Source: Arthrobacter sp. MMS18-M83
Lineage (GTDB): Bacteria; Actinomycetota; Actinomycetes; Actinomycetales; Micrococcaceae
NCBI RefSeq assembly: GCF_026683955.1
Contig: NZ_CP113343.1
Coordinates: 248,001-312,000 of the forward strand
Reading direction: 5' to 3'
Length of the DNA stretch: 64,000 nt
Position numbers and translations under genes: made by a program. Positions 34,939-43,060 of this stretch are shown piece after piece. The stretch's first letter is position 1. Each line of letters opens with the position of its first letter. The notes beneath the pieces are model-generated. The model searched no databases. It worked only from the letters and a program-made list of their open reading frames with translations, and was not told the origin of the DNA.

Positions 34939-35808
34939 CTACGCGGACTCGATTTGCGCGGCCAACATAATCGGCATCGTCGCAGTCGTGCCGCCGTCGA
35001 CCGGGATCGTGTGCCCTGTCACATACCGTGACTCGTCGCTGGCCAGATAGAGAACTGCGAAAGCGACGTCCCAGCCTGTGCCTTCTGTGCCGAGCATGGT
35101 GGCCTTCGCGCGTCGGGATCGCATGCGGTCCGTACCTCCTCCATCCCAGCCTTTGAACCCCAGACCCATGGGAATCGCGACATGCCCGGGTGCGACGGTG
35201 TTGACCCGTATCGCGCTTTGGCCGTACTCGAATGCCTGCGCCTTGGCCATGGCAATCAGACCGCCCTTCGCCGCCGAGTAGCCGATGCCGCCCCCGGCTC
35301 GAAAGCCGGCGATTGACGAAATGTGGATGATGGAGCCGCCGCCGGCCGCCTTCATGTGCGGAAGCACGGCGTCAGACATGAGCTTGGGGGCCTTCAGGTT
35401 GAGGGCGATGATGGCATCCCACATCGACTCGAGGTTCTCCTGCTCACCGGGCGCAATGGCTGCATTGTTGACCAGGATGTCGATTCCGCCGAACTCGTCG
35501 AGGGCACGGGCCGCCACCGCTTCGCAGTTCGCCTTGACGGTGATGTCTGCAGTATGGACGTAGGCGCGCCCACCGATTCGCTCGATGGCTTCGAGCGTGT
35601 GTCGTGCCCGGTCTTCCGAGACGTCCAGTACAACGACGTTCGCCCCCTGCGATGCCAACAACAGAGCGATGTCCGACCCGGTGCCGCCCATGGTTCCGGC
35701 CGAACCCGCTCCAGTGACGATCGCTGTTCGCCCCTCTAGTCGTCGGTCCCCCGGCAATTCGGGAATCTCGAGGCTATCGCTGTGCGGTGTCTGGCCGGTG
35801 GTGTTCAT
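34939..35808 (-). CDS. SDR dehydrogenase
   Basis: 289 aa. TGAGSAGTMGGTGSDIA at the cofactor loop carries an insertion compared with TGxxxGxG, NNAA (NNAG variant) near residue 112, IHISSIAGF, YSAAKGGLIAM (Tyr-x3-Lys), and VTGHTIPVDGG. It follows CaiB by about 90 bp as the last intact gene of the minus-strand operon. It probably oxidises a hydroxyacid or alcohol intermediate; substrate unknown. Confidence 0.88.
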   Translation of the reverse strand: MNTTGQTPHSDSLEIPELPGDRRLEGRTAIVTGAGSAGTMGGTGSDIALLLASQGANVVVLDVSEDRARHTLEAIERIGGRAYVHTADITVKANCEAVAARALDEFGGIDILVNNAAIAPGEQENLESMWDAIIALNLKAPKLMSDAVLPHMKAAGGGSIIHISSIAGFRAGGGIGYSAAKGGLIAMAKAQAFEYGQSAIRVNTVAPGHVAIPMGLGFKGWDGGGTDRMRSRRAKATMLGTEGTGWDVAFAVLYLASDESRYVTGHTIPVDGGTTATMPIMLAAQIESA

Positions 35809-35899
35809 TCGGGCTCTCCTTTGAGTTCAATGCAATGAATGTAATCGGAAGATCCACTTCGCTACCGGTGACGCCGTCACCGGCAGCGCAGTGGATCTG

Positions 35900-37102
35900 T
35901 TAGATGGTGCCGGCCGCGCGCAGTTCTGCGATGCCGTCCGGGCTGATGCCGAGATCCTCGGCGTAGAAACTGTCGTTGTGCTCACCCAGCGAGGGTGCGG
36001 TCCGCCATACCTTGCCGGTGTGGTTGGTGAGGCGTGGGAAAACATTCTGCATTCGCACGGGGCCGAGGTCGGGGTCCTCGATCTCAATCACGTTCTCGCG
36101 TTCCCGGTAAGTTTCGTCCTTGAGGATGTCCTCGACCGTGTAGATCGGGGAGGCGACGACTTCGAGACGGTCCATCTCGGCAACACACTCGGCGAGGGTG
36201 TGCGCCTTGATCCACTGGCGCACCAACTCGTCGAGCCGCTCACGGTGCTGCACCTGCATAGCCGGGGTGGCGTAGTCCTCCAGGGGTTCGCCCACTAAGG
36301 TGGCCACGTTCTGCACCGACCGGGGCGTGCCCGAGGTGACCGTAATCCAGCGGTCGTCCTTTGTCATGTAGGTATTGATGACGGCGGCCGGGGCGGCCGC
36401 GAGCTGGTTGCCGGCCCGCGTCGGGTTCTCGCCGAGCTGGTCGTAGAAGATGACCTGCCATTCGACCAGGCGGAAGAGTCCGTCGTAGAGCGCGAGGTCG
36501 ATCCACTCACCCTGGAAGTCCGGGTCGTTGTTCTTGCGGTAGGCAGCGGCCAGAATCGCGTAGGCGCCCATCAACCCGGTGACGGAGTCGCCGTGGGAGA
36601 AGCCCGTGTGCACCGGGGGTCCGTCGGGGAATCCGGTGATGTTGACCACCCCGCTCATCGCCTCGCCCACTTTGCCGAAACCGGGCGAGTTCCGCTTGGA
36701 AGACGAGTTTCCGAAGCCGGTGACCTGCAGCATGATCAGCTTGGGGTTGATCTTGTTAAGCGAGGTGAAGTCAAGCTCCCACTTCTCCAGGGTTTCCACG
36801 CGGAAGTTGCAGATGACGACGTCCGCCCATGCCGCCAGTTTGCGTGCGAGGTCCCGGCCTTCCTCGGTACGCAGGTTGAGGGTGACCGAGCGTTTGTTGC
36901 GGGCCGCCACCTTCCACCACAGGTGCACGCCGTCTTTGGCTGGTCCGGCGTTGCGCTGCGGGTCCCCGCGCCCCGGATCCTCGACGTGCACGATGTCCGC
37001 GCCCAGGTCGGCGAGAAGTGTTCCGGCGAGGGGGCCGGCGATGACGTGGGCGAACTCGACGACTTTCAGGCCGCTGAGCGCGCGCTTATCGATTTGAGAC
37101 AT
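35900..37102 (-). CDS. CaiB/BaiF-family (class III) CoA-transferase
   Basis: 400 aa from ATG 37102; the 527-aa frame runs into antisense DNA. N-terminal LKVVEFAHVIAGPLAGTLLADLGADIVHVEDP, RNKRSVTLNL, VTGFG, and ALYDGLF with the likely catalytic Asp; the C-terminus has GEHNDSFYAEDLGIS. It moves CoA between carboxylic acids by covalent Asp intermediates. With MaoC and CitE in the same operon it probably activates a branched dicarboxylate such as a mesaconate/itaconate analogue. 62 bp separate it from MaoC. Confidence 0.92.
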   Translation of the reverse strand: MSQIDKRALSGLKVVEFAHVIAGPLAGTLLADLGADIVHVEDPGRGDPQRNAGPAKDGVHLWWKVAARNKRSVTLNLRTEEGRDLARKLAAWADVVICNFRVETLEKWELDFTSLNKINPKLIMLQVTGFGNSSSKRNSPGFGKVGEAMSGVVNITGFPDGPPVHTGFSHGDSVTGLMGAYAILAAAYRKNNDPDFQGEWIDLALYDGLFRLVEWQVIFYDQLGENPTRAGNQLAAAPAAVINTYMTKDDRWITVTSGTPRSVQNVATLVGEPLEDYATPAMQVQHRERLDELVRQWIKAHTLAECVAEMDRLEVVASPIYTVEDILKDETYRERENVIEIEDPDLGPVRMQNVFPRLTNHTGKVWRTAPSLGEHNDSFYAEDLGISPDGIAELRAAGTI

Positions 37103-37164
37103 AGTGAGTGCTGCTCCTTGTTGTTTGTGGCCGGTGCGTCGGTGCGCCGGCATTGGTGTCGTGG

Positions 37165-37695
37165 CTAGACGTTCCATTCCGAGGTCGGTTCGGGAAACTG
37201 CTCGACCGCCTGGGGGGCATGCTTGCGATACATCATGAAGGTGCGCTGGTATTCGACGACGGTCTGGCCGTGCTGGTTGATGCCCCGGGTGCGGATTCCG
37301 ATGATGCCTTGATTCGGGCGCGACTTCGATTCGCGTTTGGAGGTCACTTCGCTTTCGGCCCACAGGGTGTCGCCGGCGAACACAGGATTGGGCATGGAGA
37401 TCTTGTCCCAGGCGAGGTTCGCCATGGCGTTCTCGCTCGTGTCTGCCACCGAGAGCCCCACCACGATCGACAGGGTCAGGCACGAGTTGACGAGCGGGGC
37501 CTTGAACTCCGTCTTCGCGGCGAACTCATTGTTGAAGTGCACCTGGTTGGTGTTCATGGTGAGCAGGGTGAACCACGTGTTGTCTGTCTGCTCGATGGTG
37601 CGCCCCAGACGGCTCCGGTAGACGTCTCCCACCTCCATGTCTTCAAAGAAACGTCCGCGCCACTGTTTGGGTGCCATGACGGTGTCGGTGCTCAT
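37165..37695 (-). CDS. MaoC-family hydratase, mesaconyl/itaconyl-CoA hydratase-like
   Basis: 176 aa. Hotdog fold: GRFFEDMEVGDVYRS, GRTIEQTDNTWFTLLTMNTNQVHFN with the Asp and His of the R-hydratase site, and PVFAGDTLWAESEV. The TWFTLLTMNTNQ stretch is typical of the beta-methylmalyl-CoA dehydratase (Mch) and itaconyl-CoA hydratase branch rather than of short-chain enoyl hydratases. It overlaps the CitE stop by 4 bp, so hydration followed by lyase cleavage is likely. Confidence 0.88.
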   Translation of the reverse strand: MSTDTVMAPKQWRGRFFEDMEVGDVYRSRLGRTIEQTDNTWFTLLTMNTNQVHFNNEFAAKTEFKAPLVNSCLTLSIVVGLSVADTSENAMANLAWDKISMPNPVFAGDTLWAESEVTSKRESKSRPNQGIIGIRTRGINQHGQTVVEYQRTFMMYRKHAPQAVEQFPEPTSEWNV

Positions 37696-38543
37696 AGGTT
37701 CTCCTTAGTAAGTGGACGGGCGGGGATGCCCGAGATGGTCAGGGTGCGCTGAGCCCTGCGCAGTACTGGTAGGTCGACAAACTTCGTTCCCACCGTCGCG
37801 ACACCACTGCCGTTTCTCTGGGCCTGCTCGTACGCCTCGACAACGGCGAGGGCGTGCACAATGTCCTCCTCACCCGGGGTGAAGGCGTCCTTGACGGCGC
37901 CGAGTTGCCGGGGGTGGATGCAGGCTTTCGCGGTGAAGCCCAGGCTGCGTGACCGCGTCGAGGCCGCAACAAGTCCGTCGTCGTCAGTCACGTCCAGATG
38001 CACGACGTCGATTGGCCCCTCAATCCCTGCGGCAGCCGAGGCCATCGCCACCCGCGACCGGGGGTAGAGCAGGTCGAGTTCGTCGGCGCGCAGCTCGCTC
38101 CCGACGTCGGCCGCAAGGTCGGCCGAACCGAGCATGAGGCGTACGACGCGAGGGTCGGCGGCGACACCGGGCGCCTCCTCCACACCCTCGGCAGTCTCGA
38201 CCAGCCCGATGACCGGTGGGCACGCCCGAGGCAGGAGGCCCAGCATGCGCCGGGTCGCTTTCGGGACCATGATGGCGTCCAGGGCGGCGCCGCTGAGCAC
38301 TTCCAGGTCGGAGACACCCCAGGCCGTGTCGGGTGCGTTGATCCGGACGATGATCGCCGGACCGCCTTTGGTGCGGGCGTCCAGGATCTCGCGGGTGCAA
38401 CGACGGGCGTCACTTTTCGCTTGGGGTGCGATCGCGTCTTCGAGGTCGAGGACGACGGCGTCGGCGCCGCTCTCGAGTGCCTTGTTCACCTTTCGTCTGT
38501 CGTCGGCGGGGACGAATAGTAGCGTGCACAGACCCTCGCGCAT
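37692..38543 (-). CDS. CitE-family beta-hydroxyacyl-CoA lyase
   Basis: 283 aa. LFVPADDRRKVNKAL, VVLDLEDAIAPQAK, IIVRINAPDT, MVPKATRR, IGLVETAEGVEEA, GSADLAADVGSE and KACIHPRQL are the full CitE/malyl-CoA lyase set. It cleaves a malyl- or citramalyl-like CoA ester to acetyl-CoA or propionyl-CoA plus an oxo acid. Encoded between the Rieske ferredoxin and MaoC with tiny gaps. The second CitE-like gene, at 29269, is more distant. Confidence 0.9.
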   Translation of the reverse strand: MREGLCTLLFVPADDRRKVNKALESGADAVVLDLEDAIAPQAKSDARRCTREILDARTKGGPAIIVRINAPDTAWGVSDLEVLSGAALDAIMVPKATRRMLGLLPRACPPVIGLVETAEGVEEAPGVAADPRVVRLMLGSADLAADVGSELRADELDLLYPRSRVAMASAAAGIEGPIDVVHLDVTDDDGLVAASTRSRSLGFTAKACIHPRQLGAVKDAFTPGEEDIVHALAVVEAYEQAQRNGSGVATVGTKFVDLPVLRRAQRTLTISGIPARPLTKENL

Positions 38544-38546
38544 GAT

Positions 38547-39029
38547 TTACTCCCCGGCCCTTCGGGCTGGACGCTCCGGGCGCGCGGGCCTCTCCGGGCG
38601 GACACGGCGGGGACTGCAATACACTGAGCCGTCGCGGACATCAATCTGGTAGGCGCCGAGTCGGCCTTTGAGCGCACCGCCCACGCTGGCACCCGTTCGC
38701 AGGCTGAACTCGTATCCATGCCAGGGGCAGGTGACGACCTCGCCCTCCTGGGCGAAACGGTACTCGTTGCGCTCCGACGGCTCCATCGTGCCTTTGATGG
38801 CGCCATCACACATGTTGGCGGCCTGGTGCGGGCACTTCGAACCGATCGCGAAGACCCCGGCGAGGGTGCGCACCACGCACACCTCGCGGCCGCCGATCTC
38901 GACGCTCCGGAACTCATCCAGGACCATGTCGTCGTACTCGCACACGTACTCGAAGTCGTCTACCGGGGGGCCGGCGACCGGGTCCGTTCGACGCACGGCG
39001 TCGAGCGTGACGGGCTGGGATTCGCTCAT
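38547..39029 (-). CDS. Rieske [2Fe-2S] ferredoxin
   Basis: 160 aa. The cluster motif is CPHQAANMC ... VVTCPWHGYEFSLRTG, with the CxH and CxxH ligand pairs at about 66-68 and 100-103. The N-terminus and the Arg/Pro-rich tail (RPERPARPERPAR) extend beyond the usual 105 residues. It is too small for an oxygenase alpha subunit and none is adjacent. It overlaps the amidohydrolase-fold gene by 4 bp. It may feed an oxygenase elsewhere, or form a complex with the amidohydrolase pair. Confidence 0.9.
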   Translation of the reverse strand: MSESQPVTLDAVRRTDPVAGPPVDDFEYVCEYDDMVLDEFRSVEIGGREVCVVRTLAGVFAIGSKCPHQAANMCDGAIKGTMEPSERNEYRFAQEGEVVTCPWHGYEFSLRTGASVGGALKGRLGAYQIDVRDGSVYCSPRRVRPERPARPERPARRAGE

Positions 39030-40066
39030 GACGTCACCGCTTCAACGCGGTGGAGCAGGGCAGCCCCGTTGGCGAGAACGAGGGCGCCATCGTCCGGGCC
39101 TAGCTGCTTGATGACGTCCCCGGGAGCATCCCCGTCGAAAGGACTGTGCGAGCCGAACACGATGCGGCTCCGGAGCGCGTCGGTGGTGAAGTGGCGCTCC
39201 CAGTCGCGGTCCATAGTCGCTTCTTTCAGGGGCCAGGTGTTCAGCCAGACCTGCTCGAGGACATACTTGCTGGGTGCATGTTTCACCCATGGAACGTCGT
39301 AGCGGAACGTGCGCCATTCGCGGTCGATCCGCCACAGCAACGATGGCAGCCAGCCGAAACCGAAACCTGAGAAGAGGAACCGGACGGTGGGGAATTTCTC
39401 AAAGGTGCCCTCGAAAGCGAGACTGGTGATATTGGATTCAGCCAGCTGCGGCATGAGCACCTGACGGCTGAGGGCGCTGTAATGGACGCCTCCGCCAAGC
39501 GGCTGGGCACCGGCGTAAAGGCCCTCGACACCGCTGAAATGCACGATGATGGCGAGTCCGGTCTCGGCAGCCGCCTGGTAGATCGGGTCGTAGTGCTTGG
39601 TTCCAAGCAGGCCGGCCCCGAGCGGGAGAGCGATGGCACCAAATACGTGCTCGGCGGCCCGGCGCCGGATTTCTGCCGCAGACCACCCCGGATCCCCTGG
39701 CTGAACAACGATGACTGGCACGTTGTTGCCCGAGGACCAGTTGTCGCGGGCTAATGAGTTGAAGCCGGACAGGAACTCGGTGGCGGCGACTCCGTCGGCC
39801 CACCCGTTCACGGTGAGCGCCTGGTGTGGCATCAGGAGAACCTTGTCCGCCCCGGGCAGTGCGGCGGCAGAGACGGGTTCGTCGCCGAACCTGCTAGACA
39901 CGCGTATGTGATTGCTCGCCTCGGTCACGGAGCCAAGGAACTCTTTGCGTTCGAAGTGCTTTTGCCAGGACTTGTCCAAGTACGCGAGCACGTCGCGGTA
40001 GTCAGTGACGGCGACGTGCCTGTCAGTGTCGATGATCATGGTTAACTGTCTTTCCTGCAATGTCAT
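39026..40066 (-). CDS. Amidohydrolase-fold protein with changed metal site
   Basis: 346 aa. Related to the neighbouring amidohydrolase: DTDRHVAVTDY near the start, LAIIVHFSGVEGLYAG (His), TFEKFPTVRFLFSGFGFGWLPSLLWRID. Where active members have a metal Asp (GSDYPH), this protein reads FGSHSPFDG, so the final Asp is replaced by His. A second in-frame Met (residue 10) gives MIIDTDRH, the more family-like start. It may be a non-catalytic partner of the product of 40070, as heteromer genes often lie side by side. Confidence 0.82.
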   Translation of the reverse strand: MTLQERQLTMIIDTDRHVAVTDYRDVLAYLDKSWQKHFERKEFLGSVTEASNHIRVSSRFGDEPVSAAALPGADKVLLMPHQALTVNGWADGVAATEFLSGFNSLARDNWSSGNNVPVIVVQPGDPGWSAAEIRRRAAEHVFGAIALPLGAGLLGTKHYDPIYQAAAETGLAIIVHFSGVEGLYAGAQPLGGGVHYSALSRQVLMPQLAESNITSLAFEGTFEKFPTVRFLFSGFGFGWLPSLLWRIDREWRTFRYDVPWVKHAPSKYVLEQVWLNTWPLKEATMDRDWERHFTTDALRSRIVFGSHSPFDGDAPGDVIKQLGPDDGALVLANGAALLHRVEAVTS

Positions 40067-40069
40067 GGC

Positions 40070-41188
40070 TCAGAGCGTGACCGCGGTACGGAAGATCTTG
40101 TCGCCGAACACACCGAGTGCGTTTTCGTAGCACACGGCGCGACGCAACCTTTCGGGGATTTTGTTGTGCAATACGAAGAAGGGGTCGTCGGTGTCGTAGT
40201 GGGGATAGTCGGAGCTGAAGAGCAACACGTCCGAGACGCCGGCGGGCGAGAAGAGGGCATCCAGTTCAGCCTGGGTCTCAACCTCATCGAGAGGCTGGGT
40301 GGTGAACGTGATGTGTTCGCGAATGTACTCGCTCGGCTTCTTCTGGATCCGCAGCGCGGCACCCGGGTCGCGCTCCCAAAAGAGGTCGAGGCGGTTCATC
40401 AAAGAAGGCAGCCAGCTGAAGCCCCATTCCACAAAGATCACCTTGAGGCTGGGGAACATCTCAAACGTTCCATTGACGATGAGGTCGGCGACGTTGGCCG
40501 CACCGACCTGGGTGAGCACCGAGTGCCGCTCACCATAAGACCGCGGCACGCCGCCTGCAGGTCCCTGGGAGAACGTGTAGCAGCCCTCGGACCCACTCTG
40601 GTGGACGGCGATGGGCAGCCCGGCTTCGACGGCCGCCTCGTAAATCGGGTTGTACCAGGAATCCCCCAGCATCCGCTCCATGACGAGCAGCTGCACGGCG
40701 ACAACACCAGGCGTACCTGCATGGCGTCGGATTTCCGCTGCGGCCTGGGCAGGATCGTGCGGTGAAACGGTGATGGCGAGGCCGAAGCGGGGGTCACGGT
40801 TGATCCAGGTCTCAACGAAGTAGTCATTGGTGGCGTTGACAAAGGCGTTCGCGGCATCAATGTCACCCCACGCGGTGGTGCCGTACGGCTGTTGCGGGAG
40901 CAGGAGCGCCGTAGTGATGCCGTACGGGTCCAGGTGCCGTTCAATGACGAGTTCCGGGTCTGACCCCGCGGGACCCCCGTCGGCGGGGTAGGCGTCCAGC
41001 CGCTGCGTGTCGGCAGGATGGTTGTACCGGTCGCGTGCCCGGGCGTAGGTACGTACGCCACGCTCCTCGAAGTGTCGACGCCAATCCGCCGTCAAATACG
41101 CATAGAAGTCTTCGGTGGTGCGCGCCATCGGATGCACATCACAGTCCACGATGGGATCCCTGCCGGGTGGATTCAACGCCGTTGTCAT
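40070..41188 (-). CDS. Amidohydrolase 2-family metal-dependent hydrolase/decarboxylase
   Basis: 372 aa. Metal-site pattern is complete: IVDCDVHP at the start, LPIAVHQSGSEG (His), KVIFVEWGFSWLP, and LLFSSDYPHYDTDD with the catalytic Asp. The family (ACMSD-like) includes decarboxylases, hydratases and hydrolases of ring-cleavage and carboxylated products. First gene of the seven-gene minus-strand operon that ends at the SDR of 34939; GGAGG precedes its start. Confidence 0.87.
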   Translation of the reverse strand: MTTALNPPGRDPIVDCDVHPMARTTEDFYAYLTADWRRHFEERGVRTYARARDRYNHPADTQRLDAYPADGGPAGSDPELVIERHLDPYGITTALLLPQQPYGTTAWGDIDAANAFVNATNDYFVETWINRDPRFGLAITVSPHDPAQAAAEIRRHAGTPGVVAVQLLVMERMLGDSWYNPIYEAAVEAGLPIAVHQSGSEGCYTFSQGPAGGVPRSYGERHSVLTQVGAANVADLIVNGTFEMFPSLKVIFVEWGFSWLPSLMNRLDLFWERDPGAALRIQKKPSEYIREHITFTTQPLDEVETQAELDALFSPAGVSDVLLFSSDYPHYDTDDPFFVLHNKIPERLRRAVCYENALGVFGDKIFRTAVTL

Positions 41189-41221
41189 GATCTCAACCTC
41201 CGTGATTAGTCTATGATCATG

Positions 41222-41249
41222 ATTATATTCAAATGGTAGGGAATTGCAA
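41222..41249 (-). promoter_or_regulatory. Promoter of the amidohydrolase-CitE-MaoC-CaiB operon
   Basis: Minus strand: -35 TTGCAA (41244-41249), 16-bp spacer, -10 TATAAT (41222-41227), about 34 bp upstream of the start at 41188. The self-complementary ATGATCAT (41213-41220) directly downstream could be an operator. Confidence 0.65.
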
Positions 41250-41322
41250 TCATCTGAGGTGCTCGTCCAACGGCGAACGGTCTCGTGTGGGGATCATGCT
41301 CGCTATCTGAAAGAAGGAACTG

Positions 41323-42354
41323 ATGAGCCTGCCGTCGATTACCTTCACCGGTCACGCCCAAAAAGAAGCGTGGCAGAACAAGGTGCTGCCTCCCGTGGAA
41401 CAGATCTGTGAGGACGTGTGGTCCGTCCCGGTTCCGTTCCCAGGTAGTCCGATGCGCTATACCGTGAGTTACCTGCTCGTGGGGGACGGTGACGTGGTGC
41501 TGATCGATCCGGGCTGGGACAGTGATGCCGGTCTGCGGCTGGCAGGCCTTGGCCTCAGCGACCTGACCGGCATTGTGGTCACCCACTATCACTCGGACCA
41601 TCTGGGAATGGCAGCCCGCCTGCGGGCGGCCTCGGGAGCCTGGGTTGCACTAGGCGACCTGGAAGTGCGCCGGCTCAGCGCCTGCGAGGATCTTGACCTT
41701 GTCCTGCACAACGACCGCGAGAAGATGACTTTGTGGGGCGTTCCAGCAGGCAGGCTGTCTGAAGTGGCCATGGACAAACCCACCCTCGTCCATTTGCAGG
41801 ACCTCGCGGATCCGGATCTGCGGCTGACAGACGGCAGCCTGGTGCCCGGCAGGGGGCTCGACCTGAAGGTGGTCACGACTCCCGGCCATTCACCAGGGCA
41901 TATTTGCATGGTCGACGAGACGCATAGCCTGATTTTCAGCGGGGACCATGTCCTGCCGCGCATCTCCCCGCAGATAGCCCTGGAACTGCCAGGGCCGCCT
42001 AACCCGCTTGCGGACTATTACGATTCACTGGACCTGATCGCGTTCGAGGACGAGATGGAGGTCTGCCCTGCGCACGAGTACCGGTTCAGCGGCATGCAGC
42101 GGCGGGTGGCAGAGCTAGTGAAACATAACCGCGAACGCTCCGCCGAGGTGCTGAGAGTGCTCGACAGGCACCGGGCCGAAACCGTATGGGACATCGCCCG
42201 CCACTTGACGTGGTCCCGTGGCTGGGACTCCCTGCAGGCCGTCTCGCTGCGCCTGGCGGTCTCCGAAACTGCCAGCCACGTGGTGTACCTGCGCTCACAA
42301 GGCCATGAAATCAACGTGCCTGTGACAGAGCCACGCCTGGGTGCGCTTCGTTGA
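41323..42354 (+). CDS. Metallo-beta-lactamase-fold hydrolase
   Basis: 343 aa. VVLIDPGWDSDAG, THYHSDHLGMA (HxHxDH di-zinc motif, about 88-93), TTPGHSPGHICMVD (His), LIFSGDHVLP (Asp) and CPAHEYRFSG (His) complete the glyoxalase-II-like site; the last 80 residues form a helical winged extension. Likely a thioesterase, lactonase or other hydrolase of a CoA or glutathione/mycothiol conjugate. Divergent from the amidohydrolase operon and so possibly co-regulated with it. Confidence 0.88.
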   Translation: MSLPSITFTGHAQKEAWQNKVLPPVEQICEDVWSVPVPFPGSPMRYTVSYLLVGDGDVVLIDPGWDSDAGLRLAGLGLSDLTGIVVTHYHSDHLGMAARLRAASGAWVALGDLEVRRLSACEDLDLVLHNDREKMTLWGVPAGRLSEVAMDKPTLVHLQDLADPDLRLTDGSLVPGRGLDLKVVTTPGHSPGHICMVDETHSLIFSGDHVLPRISPQIALELPGPPNPLADYYDSLDLIAFEDEMEVCPAHEYRFSGMQRRVAELVKHNRERSAEVLRVLDRHRAETVWDIARHLTWSRGWDSLQAVSLRLAVSETASHVVYLRSQGHEINVPVTEPRLGALR

Positions 42355-42369
42355 CGCCCTTCGTGTAGG

Positions 42370-42700
42370 GGTCGGCGGCGGGAGGACATCATTGAATGGC
42401 GGCTCGCCCCCGGCACCGTCCTCGCCGAAGTGGAACAATCCGAACGCCCGGGCGTGTCCCGCACACCCGTCCGGGAGGCGCTGAGCCGGCTCAGCGCGGA
42501 AGGGCCGACGACGGCGGCAGGCGGCCGCGGCGTCGTCGTCAACGATATCTCCCTGGACGGACATCGACGAACTCTTCGAGCTGCGCGAAACCCTGGACGG
42601 CAAGGCTGCCGCCCTCGCCGCCGTGCGCGGTGAACGCCCGGTGTTCGAGCAGCTCTATGCCGAGCTCCTCCGGGCCCCGGAGATGCTCCGCGACAGCGCG
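42370..42700 (+). pseudogene. GntR/FCD regulator remnant
   Basis: A frame gives RREDIIEWRLAPGTVLAEVE, then GVSRTPVREALSRLSAEG (GntR recognition helix) and GGRGVVVNDISLD. A one-base shift near 42557 then resumes with DIDELFELRETLDGKAAALA and EQLYAELLRAPEML from the start of an FCD domain. Both ends are missing: there is no start codon and no remaining C-terminal domain. It is a dead regulator, a different lineage from the intact GntR at 7828. Confidence 0.75.
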
Positions 42701-42745
42701 TACATTTTCAGCTGGCGATTGTTTGAGCATTCTCGGTGGCGGGCA

Positions 42746-42985
42746 CTAGCGATTTGATTTGAGTTCAGCCCTGAGTATCAGTTGTTCCGGGGATACCCTC
42801 AACTCGAATCCGCTTGCTCGCTCCAATAGGCGGCGGGGGCCTGCTGCATCGGCTGCGATCCAGGCAATGGTCGAGTCTTCGGTCGCCGCGTCTATGATGC
42901 CGGTTCGTGCCAGAGCTCCTCGGAGCCAAACTTGGACTTCGGCTCCGGGGAGTCTTCGCCAGTTGTCGAATCTGATGAAAGTCAT
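42746..42985 (-). CDS. Small orphan protein, 79 aa
   Basis: MTFIRFDNWRRLPGAEVQVW, then ARTGIIDAATEDSTIAWIAA and RRLLERASGFELRVSPEQL. It looks like a compact beta-rich domain and resembles short conserved hypotheticals of Arthrobacter, but I cannot name a family. No signal or membrane segment. It lies 75 bp before the aldolase stop, on the same strand. Confidence 0.5.
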   Translation of the reverse strand: MTFIRFDNWRRLPGAEVQVWLRGALARTGIIDAATEDSTIAWIAADAAGPRRLLERASGFELRVSPEQLILRAELKSNR

Positions 42986-43060
42986 TGGTTACCTCACCTG
43001 GGCGGAGACCCAGGGCGCGGAAGCGGTGCATCCGACGCCCTGGGCTATTGAAGCAACTGT

